From positions 1 to 64,000 of the forward strand of contig NZ_JALLIN010000002.1 in assembly GCF_023630175.1 (NCBI RefSeq): DNA of 64,000 nt. The letters are read 5' to 3'. Of the stretch, positions 48,202 to 60,949 are shown one piece after another. The position numbers and the translations under genes were made by a program. The stretch comes from Streptomyces cellostaticus (lineage in GTDB: Bacteria; Actinomycetota; Actinomycetes; Streptomycetales; Streptomycetaceae). The notes below the pieces were generated by a model. The model saw nothing but the letters and a program-made list of their open reading frames with translations, searched no databases and was not told where the DNA came from. How positions within the stretch are numbered: the first letter of the stretch is position 1; the number at the start of each line of letters is the position of its first letter.

Positions 48202-48945
48202 TCACAGCGGGTGCCGCATCCACACGTTGGGTTCGACGTAGACGGCGTACCCGCGCTCCGGTTCGCAGTGGACCGGGACCAGCGCGCCGGGCACCTCGAC
48301 GTCCCCCCGGGTGTCGAAGGGCAGCCCGGTCCAGCGGCGCCACTCCTCGAGGGAGGCGCCGACGGTCATGGAGGCCGTGGCGACGGAGTCGACGGTGGCA
48401 CCCGCTCGGGCGTGCACGCGCAGCCACGGGTCCTCCGGCAGACCGTCCGGGCGGACCCGGTGGGCGTACTCGGCGATCGGGGTCTGCGGTTCGCGGTGCT
48501 TGGCGCTGGGGCGGACGGGGGCGACCACCTCGCGGAAGCCGCGGGCGCGGGCGTTGTCCCGCATCGCCGAGAGCATGACGGCGGACAGGCCGCGCCCCTG
48601 GGCGTGCGGGGCGATGACGACGGAGACGGCGCCGACCGTGTCGGGGCGGGTGCCGCGGCGCAGGTCCGCGAAGACCCACAGCAGGATCTGGTCCCAGCCG
48701 CGGGCGGGCAGGGCGCCCCGGCCCTCGGCGGCGAGGCGGAAGGGGACGCCGAAGGCGTGGGCGACGACCTCACCGCGCTCGTCCTCGGCGAACAGCGCGT
48801 ACGCGGGCAGCTCGGCGGGGATGCGGCCGTAGTGGGCGCTGCCCACGGGGTCGTTGGTCACGAACTCGGGCCAGGAGTCGGCCATCTCGACCACCGCCGG
48901 GAGCCGGTCGGGCCGCTCGGCGACGCTGTACACCTTCACGTCCAT
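48202..48945 (-). CDS. GNAT-family acetyltransferase-like protein
   Basis: The 247-residue protein has a GNAT-type acetyl-CoA motif region IAPHAQGRGLSAVMLSAMRDNARARG (about 110-135, split here across the A motif), and a long C-terminal part with CEPERGYAVYVEPNVWM. The substrate is unknown. ATG at 48943-48945 or GTG 9 bases earlier; neither has a good site. It is divergent from no gene and follows the HNH gene in the same direction with a short gap. Confidence 0.75.
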   Translation of the reverse strand: MDVKVYSVAERPDRLPAVVEMADSWPEFVTNDPVGSAHYGRIPAELPAYALFAEDERGEVVAHAFGVPFRLAAEGRGALPARGWDQILLWVFADLRRGTRPDTVGAVSVVIAPHAQGRGLSAVMLSAMRDNARARGFREVVAPVRPSAKHREPQTPIAEYAHRVRPDGLPEDPWLRVHARAGATVDSVATASMTVGASLEEWRRWTGLPFDTRGDVEVPGALVPVHCEPERGYAVYVEPNVWMRHPL

Positions 48946-48994
48946 GCCGGTCACCGTAGGCGGTGCGGACCACCCCGGGAAACCGGGTCCGCGT

Positions 48995-49714
48995 TCACCG
49001 GGCCTTGAAGCGCTCCGGGGCGTTCGTCGGATTGCCGCCGGTGGGGAGCTTCTGGTCCGGGCAGGTGGCGAGCACCTTCTTCATCGCGGTCTTCTCCGCG
49101 GCGGTGACCCACAGGCCGTACTTCTTCTTCACGGCCACCTGCGCGGCGACGTAGTCGCAGCGGTAGTCCTTGTCGGGCGGCAGCCAGGTGGCCGTGTCAC
49201 CGTCGCCCTTGCCGCGGTTGGCGCCCGCGTCGACCGCGAGGAGGTTGAGCGGGTCGTTGGCCAGGGCTATGCGCTTGCTGGGCTCCCAGTACTTGGCGCC
49301 CTTCTGCCAGGCGTCCGAGAGGGCGACGAGGTGGTCGATGTCGACCTGGCTGCGGCCGCGCCGGTAGGTGATGGTCTTGCCGGAGTAGGGGTCGGGCTTC
49401 AGCACGCCGTAGGAGACCTTGCAGTCCCCGTCGGTGAACCGCACCTGCTCCAGGTCGCGCTTGAGGATGTCGTCGCGCGTGTCGCAGGAGTTGGAGTCCG
49501 TGTCGGCCCAGGCGGAGCCGAAGCGCGCACGGGAGTAGCCGGTCTTGGGGGCGCGTCCCTTGACGGTCAGCGAGTCGGCGGCGGCCAGGGCCGCTCCGCC
49601 GTGCGCCTTCTCCCCGGGACCCGCGGTCCCGCCGATCGGATCGCCCTTGCAGCCGGCCACGGAGACCGCCATGACGACCGCCGCGGCGACCGCCCCGCCC
49701 CTCAGACGCGTCAC
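48995..49714 (-). CDS. secreted HNH-type nuclease, GmrSD/DUF1524-like lipoprotein
   Basis: The 239-residue protein has a lipoprotein signal with lipobox VAGC (Cys at about residue 22). The nuclease core (about 120-185) shows VDIDHLVALSDAWQKGA and NDPLNLLAVDAGANRGKGD, the beta-beta-alpha metal finger of HNH/DUF1524 nucleases, then CDYVAAQVAVKKKYGL. Such exported nucleases scavenge extracellular DNA in Streptomyces. GTG start with GGGAGG 7 bases upstream. Confidence 0.85.
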   Translation of the reverse strand: MTRLRGGAVAAAVVMAVSVAGCKGDPIGGTAGPGEKAHGGAALAAADSLTVKGRAPKTGYSRARFGSAWADTDSNSCDTRDDILKRDLEQVRFTDGDCKVSYGVLKPDPYSGKTITYRRGRSQVDIDHLVALSDAWQKGAKYWEPSKRIALANDPLNLLAVDAGANRGKGDGDTATWLPPDKDYRCDYVAAQVAVKKKYGLWVTAAEKTAMKKVLATCPDQKLPTGGNPTNAPERFKAR

Positions 49715-49880
49715 GGTGCGCCTCCCTCACTAGCCCTGTCCGCCCCGATGTGCGGGCGGATCGTGTCCGCGTCCACCGTAACGGGCGTACGGCGCACAGC
49801 AGATGGGGCCCAATGGGGTGATCGGTGGCGCAATGGGTGCGATCGGCGCGAAATTCGACGCGCCGTAACCGGCCACGGCG

Positions 49881-49909
49881 GCGGGGCGGGAGGACCGCCC
49901 CCGCCCCGC
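49881..49909 (-). terminator. terminator downstream of mfd
   Basis: Perfect 10-base arms GCGGGGCGGG and CCCGCCCCGC flank a 9-base loop just beyond the mfd stop codon. Confidence 0.6.
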
Positions 49910-49920
49910 GGCCGTACCTG

Positions 49921-53454
<3,534 letters not shown>

Positions 53455-53693
53455 GGAGAGGCTTTCCGTCCGGGTATGGGCAACGCGAATCGCCCGACAC
53501 GCGGGGCGGGCCGGGGGTTCCCAGGGTACGTCGCCCGGGCTCCGGTCACCCGGCGGAGTGAACACGCCGGCCCGCCGGAGGGGCGCGGGGACGACGCGTG
53601 GCAGGGCCGGGGCACCTCCGCGGGGACTCCGGCCGCCTCTCCGGGGACCGCTGCTCGGTGGGGCGCCGCGACCGTGCCCGGGTGACGACGCCC

Positions 53694-53760
53694 GGCGCCG
53701 AGAAGTCCCCCGTGACTTCTCGGCGCCGTGTCCCCCGTGTCCCCCGTGTCCCCCGTCCGG
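53694..53760 (-). terminator. terminator plus tandem repeat downstream of the second ABC permease
   Basis: Perfect 14-base arms GGCGCCGAGAAGTC and GACTTCTCGGCGCC (53694-53727) flank a 6-base loop. Next to it, on the permease side, GTGTCCCCC-type 9-base units repeat three times (53728-53760). The rest of the 311-base gap 53455-53765 shows no gene. Confidence 0.75.
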
Positions 53761-53765
53761 GGTGG

Positions 53766-56342
53766 CTACTCGGTCGCGATGGCGTTCAGTACGTTCATCC
53801 GGCCCGCCCGGAACGCCGGGATCAGGGCCGCGAGCAGGCCCACGAAGGCCGAGGCGACGAAGACCGTGATGATCGTGGGCCAGGGGATCTCCAGGACCTT
53901 CATGCCTTCAAGGGCGAGGAGCTTCTGGGCGGTCGCGCCCCAGCCCATGCCCAGGCCGAGGCCGAGCAGGGCGCCGAACAGGGCGATGACCACCGACTCC
54001 AGCCTGATCATGCGGCGCATCTGGCGCCGGGAGAGGCCGAGCGCCCGCATGAGGCCGATCTCCCGGGTCCGCTCGACCACCGACAACGCCAGGGTGTTGA
54101 CCACACCCAGGACCGCGACCACGATCGCGAGGGCGAGGAGGCCGTACACCATGTTGAGCAGCTGCCCCACCTGGTCGCGCAGGTTCTTCTTGTAGTCGGA
54201 CCGGTCCATGACCGTCACCGACGGGTCCGCGGCCACCGCCTTCTTGAGCGCGGCGTAGACCTGGTGCTCGTCACCGCTGTGCCCGGCGAGCACCGCGAGG
54301 TCCAGCGGCATCCGGTCCGCGGGCATGTACCTGCCGACCGTGGTGATGGCCGTGTACATCCTCCCCTTGTCGACCGTGGTGTCGTCCGAGGTCACGGCGG
54401 CCACCCGGAGCCGGGCGGTGCGTGCCCCGTCGAAGGCGACCTTCAAGGTGTCGCCGACCTTGACGCCGTTCTTGTCAGCGAAGTCCGACCCGACGGACAT
54501 CGCGTCGCGCCCGTAGACGGCGGACAGCCGGCCCGAGAGGGTCGTGCGGCGCACGTCCTGCGGGTAGGCGGCTTCGGCGGCCAACAGTTTCTGCTTCTGG
54601 GCGCTGCCGTTCGGCAGGGTCACCTCGGCGGGCACCTCCTTGACGCGGGAGACGTTGATGAGGCCGGGGGTGTCCTGCACCGCCTTCACCGCCGCCGGTG
54701 TGAGGGGCTTGGCACCGCCGCTCGACTCGATGATGAAGTCGGCACCGACCGACTTGTCCAGCTCGTCGGTGGCCGAGGCCACCATCGAGGAGCCCACGAC
54801 CGACAGGCAGGCCACCAGGGCCAGGCCGATCATCAGCGCCGCGCCGGTGGCACCGGTGCGGCGCGGGTTGCGCAGCGCGTTGCGCTCGGCCATCCGGCCG
54901 ACCGGACCGAAGATCCGCAGCATGACCGCGCCCAGAACACGTACCAGGCCGCCGGCGAGCAGGGGGCCGATGGCGACGAAGCCGATCAGGGTCAGCACCA
55001 CGCCCAGGCCCAGCCACGCCGAGCCGACCTTGGCCTGGTCGGCGATGGCGGCGAGGTGCAGGCTCCAGCCGCCGGCACCGGTCAGGACCAGGCCGGTCAC
55101 GGCCCGCACGACACCCGCCCTGGCGTCGGCCGGGGCGCCCGCCTCGCGCAGCGCCGCCATCGGGGAGACCTTGCCGGCGCGCCGGGCGGGCAGGTACGCG
55201 GCGAGGACGGTGACGACCACGCCGAGGAGCAGGCCGAGGGCCGGAGTGGTCCAGGCGACGGTCAGATCGTCGGTGGACAGGTGCATGCCCATGGTGCCCA
55301 TGAGCTTCATCAGGCCGACCGCGATGCCGACCCCCGCGCCGACACCGAGGACGGACCCGATGACGCCGAGCAGCAGGGCCTCGACGAGCACGGAACGGTT
55401 GACCTGCTTGCGGGAGGAGCCGATGGCGCGCATCAGGCCGATCTCCCGGGTGCGCTGGGCGACCAGCATCGAGAAGGTGTTGACGATCAGGAAGATGCCG
55501 ACCAGGAAGGCGATCCCGGCGAAGCCGAGCATCGCGTACTTCAAGACGTCCAGGAAGCTCTTGACGTCCTTCTGGTTGGCGTCGGCGACCTCCTTGGCGG
55601 TCTGCACCTTGTAGGTGTGGCCGAGTTCGGCGGTCACGTTCTTCTTCAGCTGCGCGTCGGTCACACCCTTGGCGGCGGTGAGGTTGACGTTCGTGTACAC
55701 GCCGGTGCGGCCGACCAGGGTCTGCTGGGCGGTCTTCGTGTCCAGGTAGAAGATCGCCGCGCCGGGGTTGGTGACGGTGAAGGTGGCGATGCCGGACACG
55801 CGCGCGTGGTGCGTGCCCACGACGGAGATGATGCCGATCTCGTCGCCCAGCTTCAGGTGGTGCTTGTCCGCGGTGTCCGCGTCGACCATGACCTGGTCGG
55901 GACCCTCGGGCGCCGCACCCGAGGTGATCTTCATCGTGCGGGCGTCGTTGCCGTTCCAGCTGCCGACGATGGTGGGAGCGCCGCTCTTGGGCGAGAGCTT
56001 GTCCAGGTCGTGGTCGACGACGGTCACCGAGGTGGAGAACACCGTCCCCTCGGCCTTCGTGACGCCCTGGACCCCCCGCACGTCGCCGAGCACGGAGGCC
56101 GGCATGACCGGCGGCTTTCCGGTGCGGGAGGTGGTCTCGCCGGTGTCGGACGCGTCCTTGGCGGTGACCGTGACGTCCGAGGCCGTCGCCTGGAACAGCT
56201 TGTCGAAGGTGGTGTTCATCGTGTCCGTGAACACCAGCGTCCCGCAGACGAAGGCCACCGACAGCAGCACCGCGATCGCCGACAGCGCCATCCGGCCCTT
56301 GTGGGCGAAGAAGTTGCGCATCGAGGTCTTCAGCACGGTCAT
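53766..56342 (-). CDS. ABC transporter permease, FtsX/MacB superfamily (second copy)
   Basis: The 858-residue permease has the same plan as the one at 24970-27498: an N-terminal helix after NFFAHKGRMALSAIAVLL, a large outer domain, three helices near 260-390, more helices near 420-510, a second outer domain and three C-terminal helices. Coupling-helix segments are RTREIGLMRAIGSSRKQV and RTREIGLMRALGLSRRQM. The start overlaps the ATPase stop (ATGA). Substrate unknown; possibly peptide or lipid handling at the membrane. Confidence 0.9.
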   Translation of the reverse strand: MTVLKTSMRNFFAHKGRMALSAIAVLLSVAFVCGTLVFTDTMNTTFDKLFQATASDVTVTAKDASDTGETTSRTGKPPVMPASVLGDVRGVQGVTKAEGTVFSTSVTVVDHDLDKLSPKSGAPTIVGSWNGNDARTMKITSGAAPEGPDQVMVDADTADKHHLKLGDEIGIISVVGTHHARVSGIATFTVTNPGAAIFYLDTKTAQQTLVGRTGVYTNVNLTAAKGVTDAQLKKNVTAELGHTYKVQTAKEVADANQKDVKSFLDVLKYAMLGFAGIAFLVGIFLIVNTFSMLVAQRTREIGLMRAIGSSRKQVNRSVLVEALLLGVIGSVLGVGAGVGIAVGLMKLMGTMGMHLSTDDLTVAWTTPALGLLLGVVVTVLAAYLPARRAGKVSPMAALREAGAPADARAGVVRAVTGLVLTGAGGWSLHLAAIADQAKVGSAWLGLGVVLTLIGFVAIGPLLAGGLVRVLGAVMLRIFGPVGRMAERNALRNPRRTGATGAALMIGLALVACLSVVGSSMVASATDELDKSVGADFIIESSGGAKPLTPAAVKAVQDTPGLINVSRVKEVPAEVTLPNGSAQKQKLLAAEAAYPQDVRRTTLSGRLSAVYGRDAMSVGSDFADKNGVKVGDTLKVAFDGARTARLRVAAVTSDDTTVDKGRMYTAITTVGRYMPADRMPLDLAVLAGHSGDEHQVYAALKKAVAADPSVTVMDRSDYKKNLRDQVGQLLNMVYGLLALAIVVAVLGVVNTLALSVVERTREIGLMRALGLSRRQMRRMIRLESVVIALFGALLGLGLGMGWGATAQKLLALEGMKVLEIPWPTIITVFVASAFVGLLAALIPAFRAGRMNVLNAIATE

Positions 56343-57127
56343 GACGTGCGCCCCCGGGCGTCGAAGTCCTTCATGCGGTCCAGGACCTGCTCGGCCGTCG
56401 GCTGGTGCATCTCGTCGACGATCCGGCCGTCGGCGAGATAGAGCACGCGGTCCGCGTAGGAGGCGGCGACGGGGTCGTGGGTGACCATCACGATGGTCTG
56501 GCCGAGTTCGGTCACGGAGCGGCGCAGGAAGCCCAGCACCTCGGCGCCCGCGCGCGAGTCCAGGTTCCCGGTCGGCTCGTCACCGAAGATGATCTCCGGG
56601 CGGGCGGCGAGCGCGCGGGCCACCGCGACGCGCTGCTGCTGCCCGCCGGAGAGCTGGGTGGGCCGGTGCTTGAGCCGCCCGGCCAGCCCGACGGTCTCCA
56701 CCACCCGGTCCAGCCAGGCCCGGTCCGGCTTGCGGCCGGCGATGTCCATGGGGAGCGTGATGTTCTCGAGCGCGTTCAGCGTGGGCAGCAGGTTGAACGC
56801 CTGGAAGATGAATCCGATGCGGTCCCGGCGCAGCTTGGTGAGCTTCTTGTCCTTCAGGCCGGTGATCTCGGTCTCGTCCAGATGGATCTGACCGCTCGTC
56901 ACCGTGTCCAGGCCGGCGAGGCAGTGCATGAGGGTGGACTTGCCGGACCCCGAGGGGCCCATGATCGCGGTGAACTGGCCGCGGGCGATGTCCACGTCGA
57001 CGTGGTCCAGCGCGACGACGCGGGTCTCGCCGGACCCGTACGCCTTGACGACCTGCCGGGCCCGCGCGGCAACGGCCGTAGGTCCTCCAGTGCCCCCGTG
57101 CCTGGGAATGGTCACAGCCGATGTCAC
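56339..57127 (-). CDS. ABC transporter ATP-binding protein, MacB/LolD type (second copy)
   Basis: The 262-residue ATPase has Walker A GPSGSGKST, FIFQAFNLLPTLNALENI, LSGGQQQR and IIFGDEPTGNLD, and is very close to the ATPase at 24152-24970. GTG start with AGGAG about 8 bases upstream. It is translationally coupled to its permease. The two ABC pairs sit about 29 kb apart in opposite orientation, probably an old duplication. Confidence 0.92.
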   Translation of the reverse strand: MTSAVTIPRHGGTGGPTAVAARARQVVKAYGSGETRVVALDHVDVDIARGQFTAIMGPSGSGKSTLMHCLAGLDTVTSGQIHLDETEITGLKDKKLTKLRRDRIGFIFQAFNLLPTLNALENITLPMDIAGRKPDRAWLDRVVETVGLAGRLKHRPTQLSGGQQQRVAVARALAARPEIIFGDEPTGNLDSRAGAEVLGFLRRSVTELGQTIVMVTHDPVAASYADRVLYLADGRIVDEMHQPTAEQVLDRMKDFDARGRTS

Positions 57128-57730
57128 GGTACGTCTCCTATGTCGGTCGACAGGTCGTCGGGCGCGCCCGGTGTTCCGTCGCGCGTGTTCCGGGTACGAC
57201 GCCGAGTCTGGCGTGGGTCGGGCGTGCCGCGCGCTGGTGCGAAGCCCCCTGTTGTGCGGGGGAAAGCCCCACCCCCGCCGGTTCGGTCAGCCACCCCCTG
57301 CGGCGTAAAGCCAGGTTAAGGACGGCCGGGTGCCTTCCTCGTCCTCCGGCGGGACGAACCCTCCCCGACCCGCAGTACGGAGATACCCCTAGGGGTCGTC
57401 CACCGTCGGGTGGAGACCCGCTCGGGGTCCGCTCCACCCGCCGGCCCGGAAAGGCTCCACCCTCCCGTCGCGTCAGGTGCAAGTCGGGCCGGCGCGGGGC
57501 GGCTTCAGCCCGGGCGGGCGCCGGCGGGCCGCGGCGCGAACGCCCTGGTTGCCGCGGGTGACGACACGGGCAGGACACGGTTCTGTGCAGGAAATGCATA
57601 CCGACCGGCCAGTTCGGTGAAAAACCCGCGCGGCCGCGGAGCCCGCGAGTAGCGTGCGTGACTCCGTCTCCCAACCCCTACCTCCCTGCGGTCCGCCGCC
57701 ACGGACCCGAGCCGCGCAAGGAGCCCCGGG
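57128..57730. other. 603-base intergenic region with a 12-base palindrome
   Basis: No supported gene lies between the ABC ATPase and the divergent DUF485 gene. Visible items are a perfect palindrome ACCCCTAGGGGT (57385-57396) about 260 bases upstream of the ABC start, and a CCTTAACCTGGC-like stretch (near 57310) that could serve a leftward promoter. Nothing else is assigned. Confidence 0.6.
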
Positions 57731-58141
57731 ATGTCCCACGACCCGCCGCACTCTCCCCCGCCGTACCCCACCTATCCCTGGCAGCCGGCGCCCCCCGAAC
57801 CGCCGCGCCCGCAACGCGCCCCTGCCCGCGAACCCATCGGGCACCACGACGACCTGCGCGTGCTGCGCGGGGCCTACCGCTGGCAGCGGCGCACCGCGAC
57901 CCTCACCGCGCTCGGCTACTTCACGCTGTTCCTCGTGCTGTCCGCCTGCGCCCCGGACGTGATGACGCGTGACCTCGCCGACGGCGTCCCGGCCGGACTG
58001 CTGCTCGCCCTGCTCCAGCTCCCGGTCACCTGGCTGGCGATCGCCCTGTACGAACACACCGCGCGCCGCCATGTCGACCCGCTCGCCGAGCGCATCCGCA
58101 AGGAGGCCGAACTGGACGCGCGACGGGGAGCGATCCGATGA
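57731..58141 (+). CDS. DUF485 membrane protein (YjcH-like)
   Basis: The 136-residue protein has a Pro-rich N-terminus (about 35 residues), then two membrane helices (about 58-78 and 86-106) with a conserved DUF485 layout including YRWQRRTATLTALGYFTLFL and YEHTARRHVDPLAERIR. DUF485 proteins are encoded next to acetate-type sodium:solute symporters and may be accessory subunits. Its stop overlaps the symporter start as ATGA. Confidence 0.85.
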   Translation: MSHDPPHSPPPYPTYPWQPAPPEPPRPQRAPAREPIGHHDDLRVLRGAYRWQRRTATLTALGYFTLFLVLSACAPDVMTRDLADGVPAGLLLALLQLPVTWLAIALYEHTARRHVDPLAERIRKEAELDARRGAIR

Positions 58142-59775
58142 GCGCCCGCGCCCTCCCGCCGGACGTCACCGGCTTCAGCGGCTCCGCTCAGGCCATGTCC
58201 CTGGTCGCCTTCTCCGCCGTGGCCACCCTCACCCTGCTGCTGTGCGTGATGACCGGCCCGGACCGCGACGACCTCGACGAGTTCTACACCGGGTACGGCA
58301 CCCTGTCCCCGCTGCGCAACGGCCTCGCCATCGCCGGGGACTACATCTCCGCGGCGACCGTCCTGGGCACCGGGGGAGTGATCGCGCTGTGCGGCTACGA
58401 CGGTGTCGTGCTCGCACTCAGCACCACCCTGTCGCTGCTGCTGCTGATGTTCCTGCTGGCCGAACCGCTGCGCAACGCGGGCCGGTTCACCATGGGCGAC
58501 GCGCTGGCCCGCCGGATGCCGGGCCGCGCCGTGCGGATCACGGCGTGCGCGGTGACGATCGCCTCGCTGCTGCCGCTGATGCTGGTGCAGCTCGCCGGGA
58601 CCGGACAGCTCATCGCGTTCATCCTGGGCTTCTCCGGCGAGTCGCTGAAGACCGGCTGCGTCGTGGGGCTCGGCGCCCTGATGATCGCCTACGCGGCGAT
58701 CGGGGGCATGAAGGGCACCGCGCTGATCCAGATCCTGAAGATCGTGATGCTGGTCGGCTCCGGCGCCGTCGTCGCCGTACTGATCCTGCACCGCTTCGAC
58801 TGGGACCCGGGCGCCCTGTTCCGGGCGGCGGCGGCGCGGAGCGGCGCCGGTCCGGCCTTCCTGCACTCCGGGCTGCAGTTCGCCGGGCACTCCGACGCCC
58901 GCCTGGACATGATCACCTCCGAGCTGACCATCGTCCTCGGCGGCGGCTGCCTGCCCCACATCACCATGCGCATGTACACCGCCTCCAGCGCCCGCCAGGT
59001 ACGCCGCTCGCTGTCCTGGGCGGTGTCGCTGGTGGCGCTGTTCGTACTGGTCGTCACGGTGGTCGGGTTCGGCGCCACGGCCCTGGTCGGCCGGTCGGTG
59101 ATCGCGGCGGCCGACAAGCAGGGCAACACCGCCTATCTGCTGGGCTCGCGGGCGGCGTTCGGGCCCGACGTGTCCACGGCGGAGAGCTTCCTGTTCACCC
59201 TGGTCACCACGGCGCTCTTCCTGACCCTGCTCGCCTCGGTCGCCGGAATGATCCTCGCCTGCGCCAACTCCCTCGCCCACGACGTGTTCGCCGCCCGGGT
59301 GCGGGAGATGCCTGCCCGCCGGGAGATGGCCGTGGCCCGCCTGTCCGCGCTCGGCGTCGGCGCACCCACGATCCTGCTGGCCACCCTGGTGCAGCACCAC
59401 AGCCTGCAGCCGCTGGTGACGCTCTCCTTCTGTCTCGGCGCCTCCGCGCTCGCGCCCGCCCTCGTCTACAGCCTCTTCTGGCGCCGGTACACCCGCGCCG
59501 GACTGATGAGCACCCTGCTCGGCGGTTCGCTGACCGTGCTGCTGCTCATGCCGGGCACCAACCTCGTCTCCGGTTCGCCCGTCTCGGCCTTTCCCGACGC
59601 CGACTTCAACTGGTTCCCGTTCACCACGACCGGGATCGTCTCCATCCCGGCCGGCTTCTTCCTCGGCTGGCTGGGCACGGTCGTCTCCGGCCGCCGCAGG
59701 GCGGCGGAGCAGCGGCGTCGGTACGAGGCGGTGGAGGGCTGGATCCTGGCGGGCGCGGTCCGCAGGGGCGGCTGA
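58138..59775 (+). CDS. sodium:solute symporter, acetate/monocarboxylate type (ActP/MctC-like)
   Basis: The 545-residue protein is an SSS-family carrier with about 13 membrane helices. Landmarks are DEFYTGYGTLSPLRNGLAIAG (N-terminal helix 1-2 region), GGMKGTALIQILKIVMLVGS and the helical block TTALFLTLLASVAGMILACA. SSS proteins with a DUF485 partner carry acetate and other short carboxylates with Na+ or H+. The substrate here is inferred from that pairing. Coupled to the DUF485 gene. Confidence 0.9.
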   Translation: MSARALPPDVTGFSGSAQAMSLVAFSAVATLTLLLCVMTGPDRDDLDEFYTGYGTLSPLRNGLAIAGDYISAATVLGTGGVIALCGYDGVVLALSTTLSLLLLMFLLAEPLRNAGRFTMGDALARRMPGRAVRITACAVTIASLLPLMLVQLAGTGQLIAFILGFSGESLKTGCVVGLGALMIAYAAIGGMKGTALIQILKIVMLVGSGAVVAVLILHRFDWDPGALFRAAAARSGAGPAFLHSGLQFAGHSDARLDMITSELTIVLGGGCLPHITMRMYTASSARQVRRSLSWAVSLVALFVLVVTVVGFGATALVGRSVIAAADKQGNTAYLLGSRAAFGPDVSTAESFLFTLVTTALFLTLLASVAGMILACANSLAHDVFAARVREMPARREMAVARLSALGVGAPTILLATLVQHHSLQPLVTLSFCLGASALAPALVYSLFWRRYTRAGLMSTLLGGSLTVLLLMPGTNLVSGSPVSAFPDADFNWFPFTTTGIVSIPAGFFLGWLGTVVSGRRRAAEQRRRYEAVEGWILAGAVRRGG

Positions 59776-59806
59776 GCCGGCGCGGCGCGAAGCACCGCCG
59801 CCCGGG

Positions 59807-60748
59807 TCAGGGGGTGGTGTCCTCCGGCTCACGCAGCCCCGACCCGGAGGGCACCACCCCCTGCTCCTGCTCCACCTTGCCGGTCAGGGCGACGAGGGTG
59901 GTGCGCACGGAGTCCATGTGCGTCTGGACCTCGTCCCAGGTCTCGCTGTGCTCGCGCAGCACCCGCTCGGTCTCCTGGGCGATGCGGTTCTCCTCCGTGT
60001 GCGCCTCGTCGACGATCTCGACGGCACGGACCCGCGCCTGCTCCTCGCGGCGGCGGGCGGCCTCCTCGGCCTCGCCGAGGGCCCGTTCCGCCGCGGCGAC
60101 CCGGGCCTGCGCGGCGTCGACCCGCTCGGCCTGGCAGGCCTCCAGCGCGACCAGCCGCTCCGCCTCCTCGCGCTCCACCGCCGCCAGCCGCTCCGACTGC
60201 TCCCCGGCCTGCTCGGCCGCGAGTGCGCCGATGCGCTCGCGCACCTCACGCAGCGCGGCGAGCGCCTCCCCGCGCCGTTCCTTCACCCCGCGCCGCGCGC
60301 CGATCCGCAGTTCGTCGGCCTCCGCGCGCGCGGCGAGGACGAGCCGCCGGGCGTGCTCCACGGCCTCCGCCCGCACCGTGTCCGCCGTCTCCCGCGCCGC
60401 CTGGTGCACGTCCAGGGCGTACGCCTCGGCCTCGGCGATCTCCTCCTGCGCCGCCCGCCGGGCGTCCTCGCGGACCTCGGCCGCCTCCCGCAGCACCAGT
60501 TCGTACAGGTGCGCCGCCCGCTCACCCAGCGACTCGTACGTCTGCGGCACCAGTTCGCCGACCGTCTCGCGCAGCCGCGCCGCCTCCGCCTCCATGTCCT
60601 TGGCGAGCACGGTCAGCCGCGCGGCGCGCTCCCACGCCGCGTCCCGGTCCCGTGACAGCGCCTCCAGACAGGCGTCGACCTGATCGGGGCGGTAGCCGCG
60701 CCCCCGTACGGTCTCGAGGCCGTACGGCGTCGTCGATGCGCTGCTCAC
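59807..60748 (-). CDS. DivIVA-like coiled-coil protein
   Basis: The 313-residue protein begins with a DivIVA-like N-terminal motif (VRGRGYRPDQVDACLEALSRD, residues 12-32 in part) and then is a nearly continuous coiled coil rich in Glu/Arg/Ala to about residue 290. Similar Streptomyces proteins are often mislabelled cellulose-binding. DivIVA-type coils organise polar growth and cytoskeleton (FilP, Scy), so a cell-architecture role is likely. GTG start at 60746-60748; an in-frame upstream extension has no family match. Confidence 0.8.
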   Translation of the reverse strand: MSSASTTPYGLETVRGRGYRPDQVDACLEALSRDRDAAWERAARLTVLAKDMEAEAARLRETVGELVPQTYESLGERAAHLYELVLREAAEVREDARRAAQEEIAEAEAYALDVHQAARETADTVRAEAVEHARRLVLAARAEADELRIGARRGVKERRGEALAALREVRERIGALAAEQAGEQSERLAAVEREEAERLVALEACQAERVDAAQARVAAAERALGEAEEAARRREEQARVRAVEIVDEAHTEENRIAQETERVLREHSETWDEVQTHMDSVRTTLVALTGKVEQEQGVVPSGSGLREPEDTTP

Positions 60749-60888
60749 CCTGGGAGCCCCTCTCCGCCGGACATACACGACATAATGATTTCGCGCATAT
60801 CCTGCTAGACCGGACGTAAGTGTGCATAAAGCGACACTCCGCAGATGTGTCACGGTCGAAATCTCACGCGGCGGCGCGCGCGAAAACA

Positions 60889-60924
60889 CTCGTGCCCTCC
60901 ACGCACACGCGTGGAGGGCACGAG
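60889..60924 (-). terminator. intrinsic terminator of the deaminase/SUKH-4 gene
   Basis: Perfect 16-base arms CTCGTGCCCTCCACGC and GCGTGGAGGGCACGAG flank a 4-base loop; on the minus strand TGTTTTCG follows the stem. Confidence 0.88.
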
Positions 60925-60949
60925 GGGGACGGGCCTCAGCGGGCGCGGG

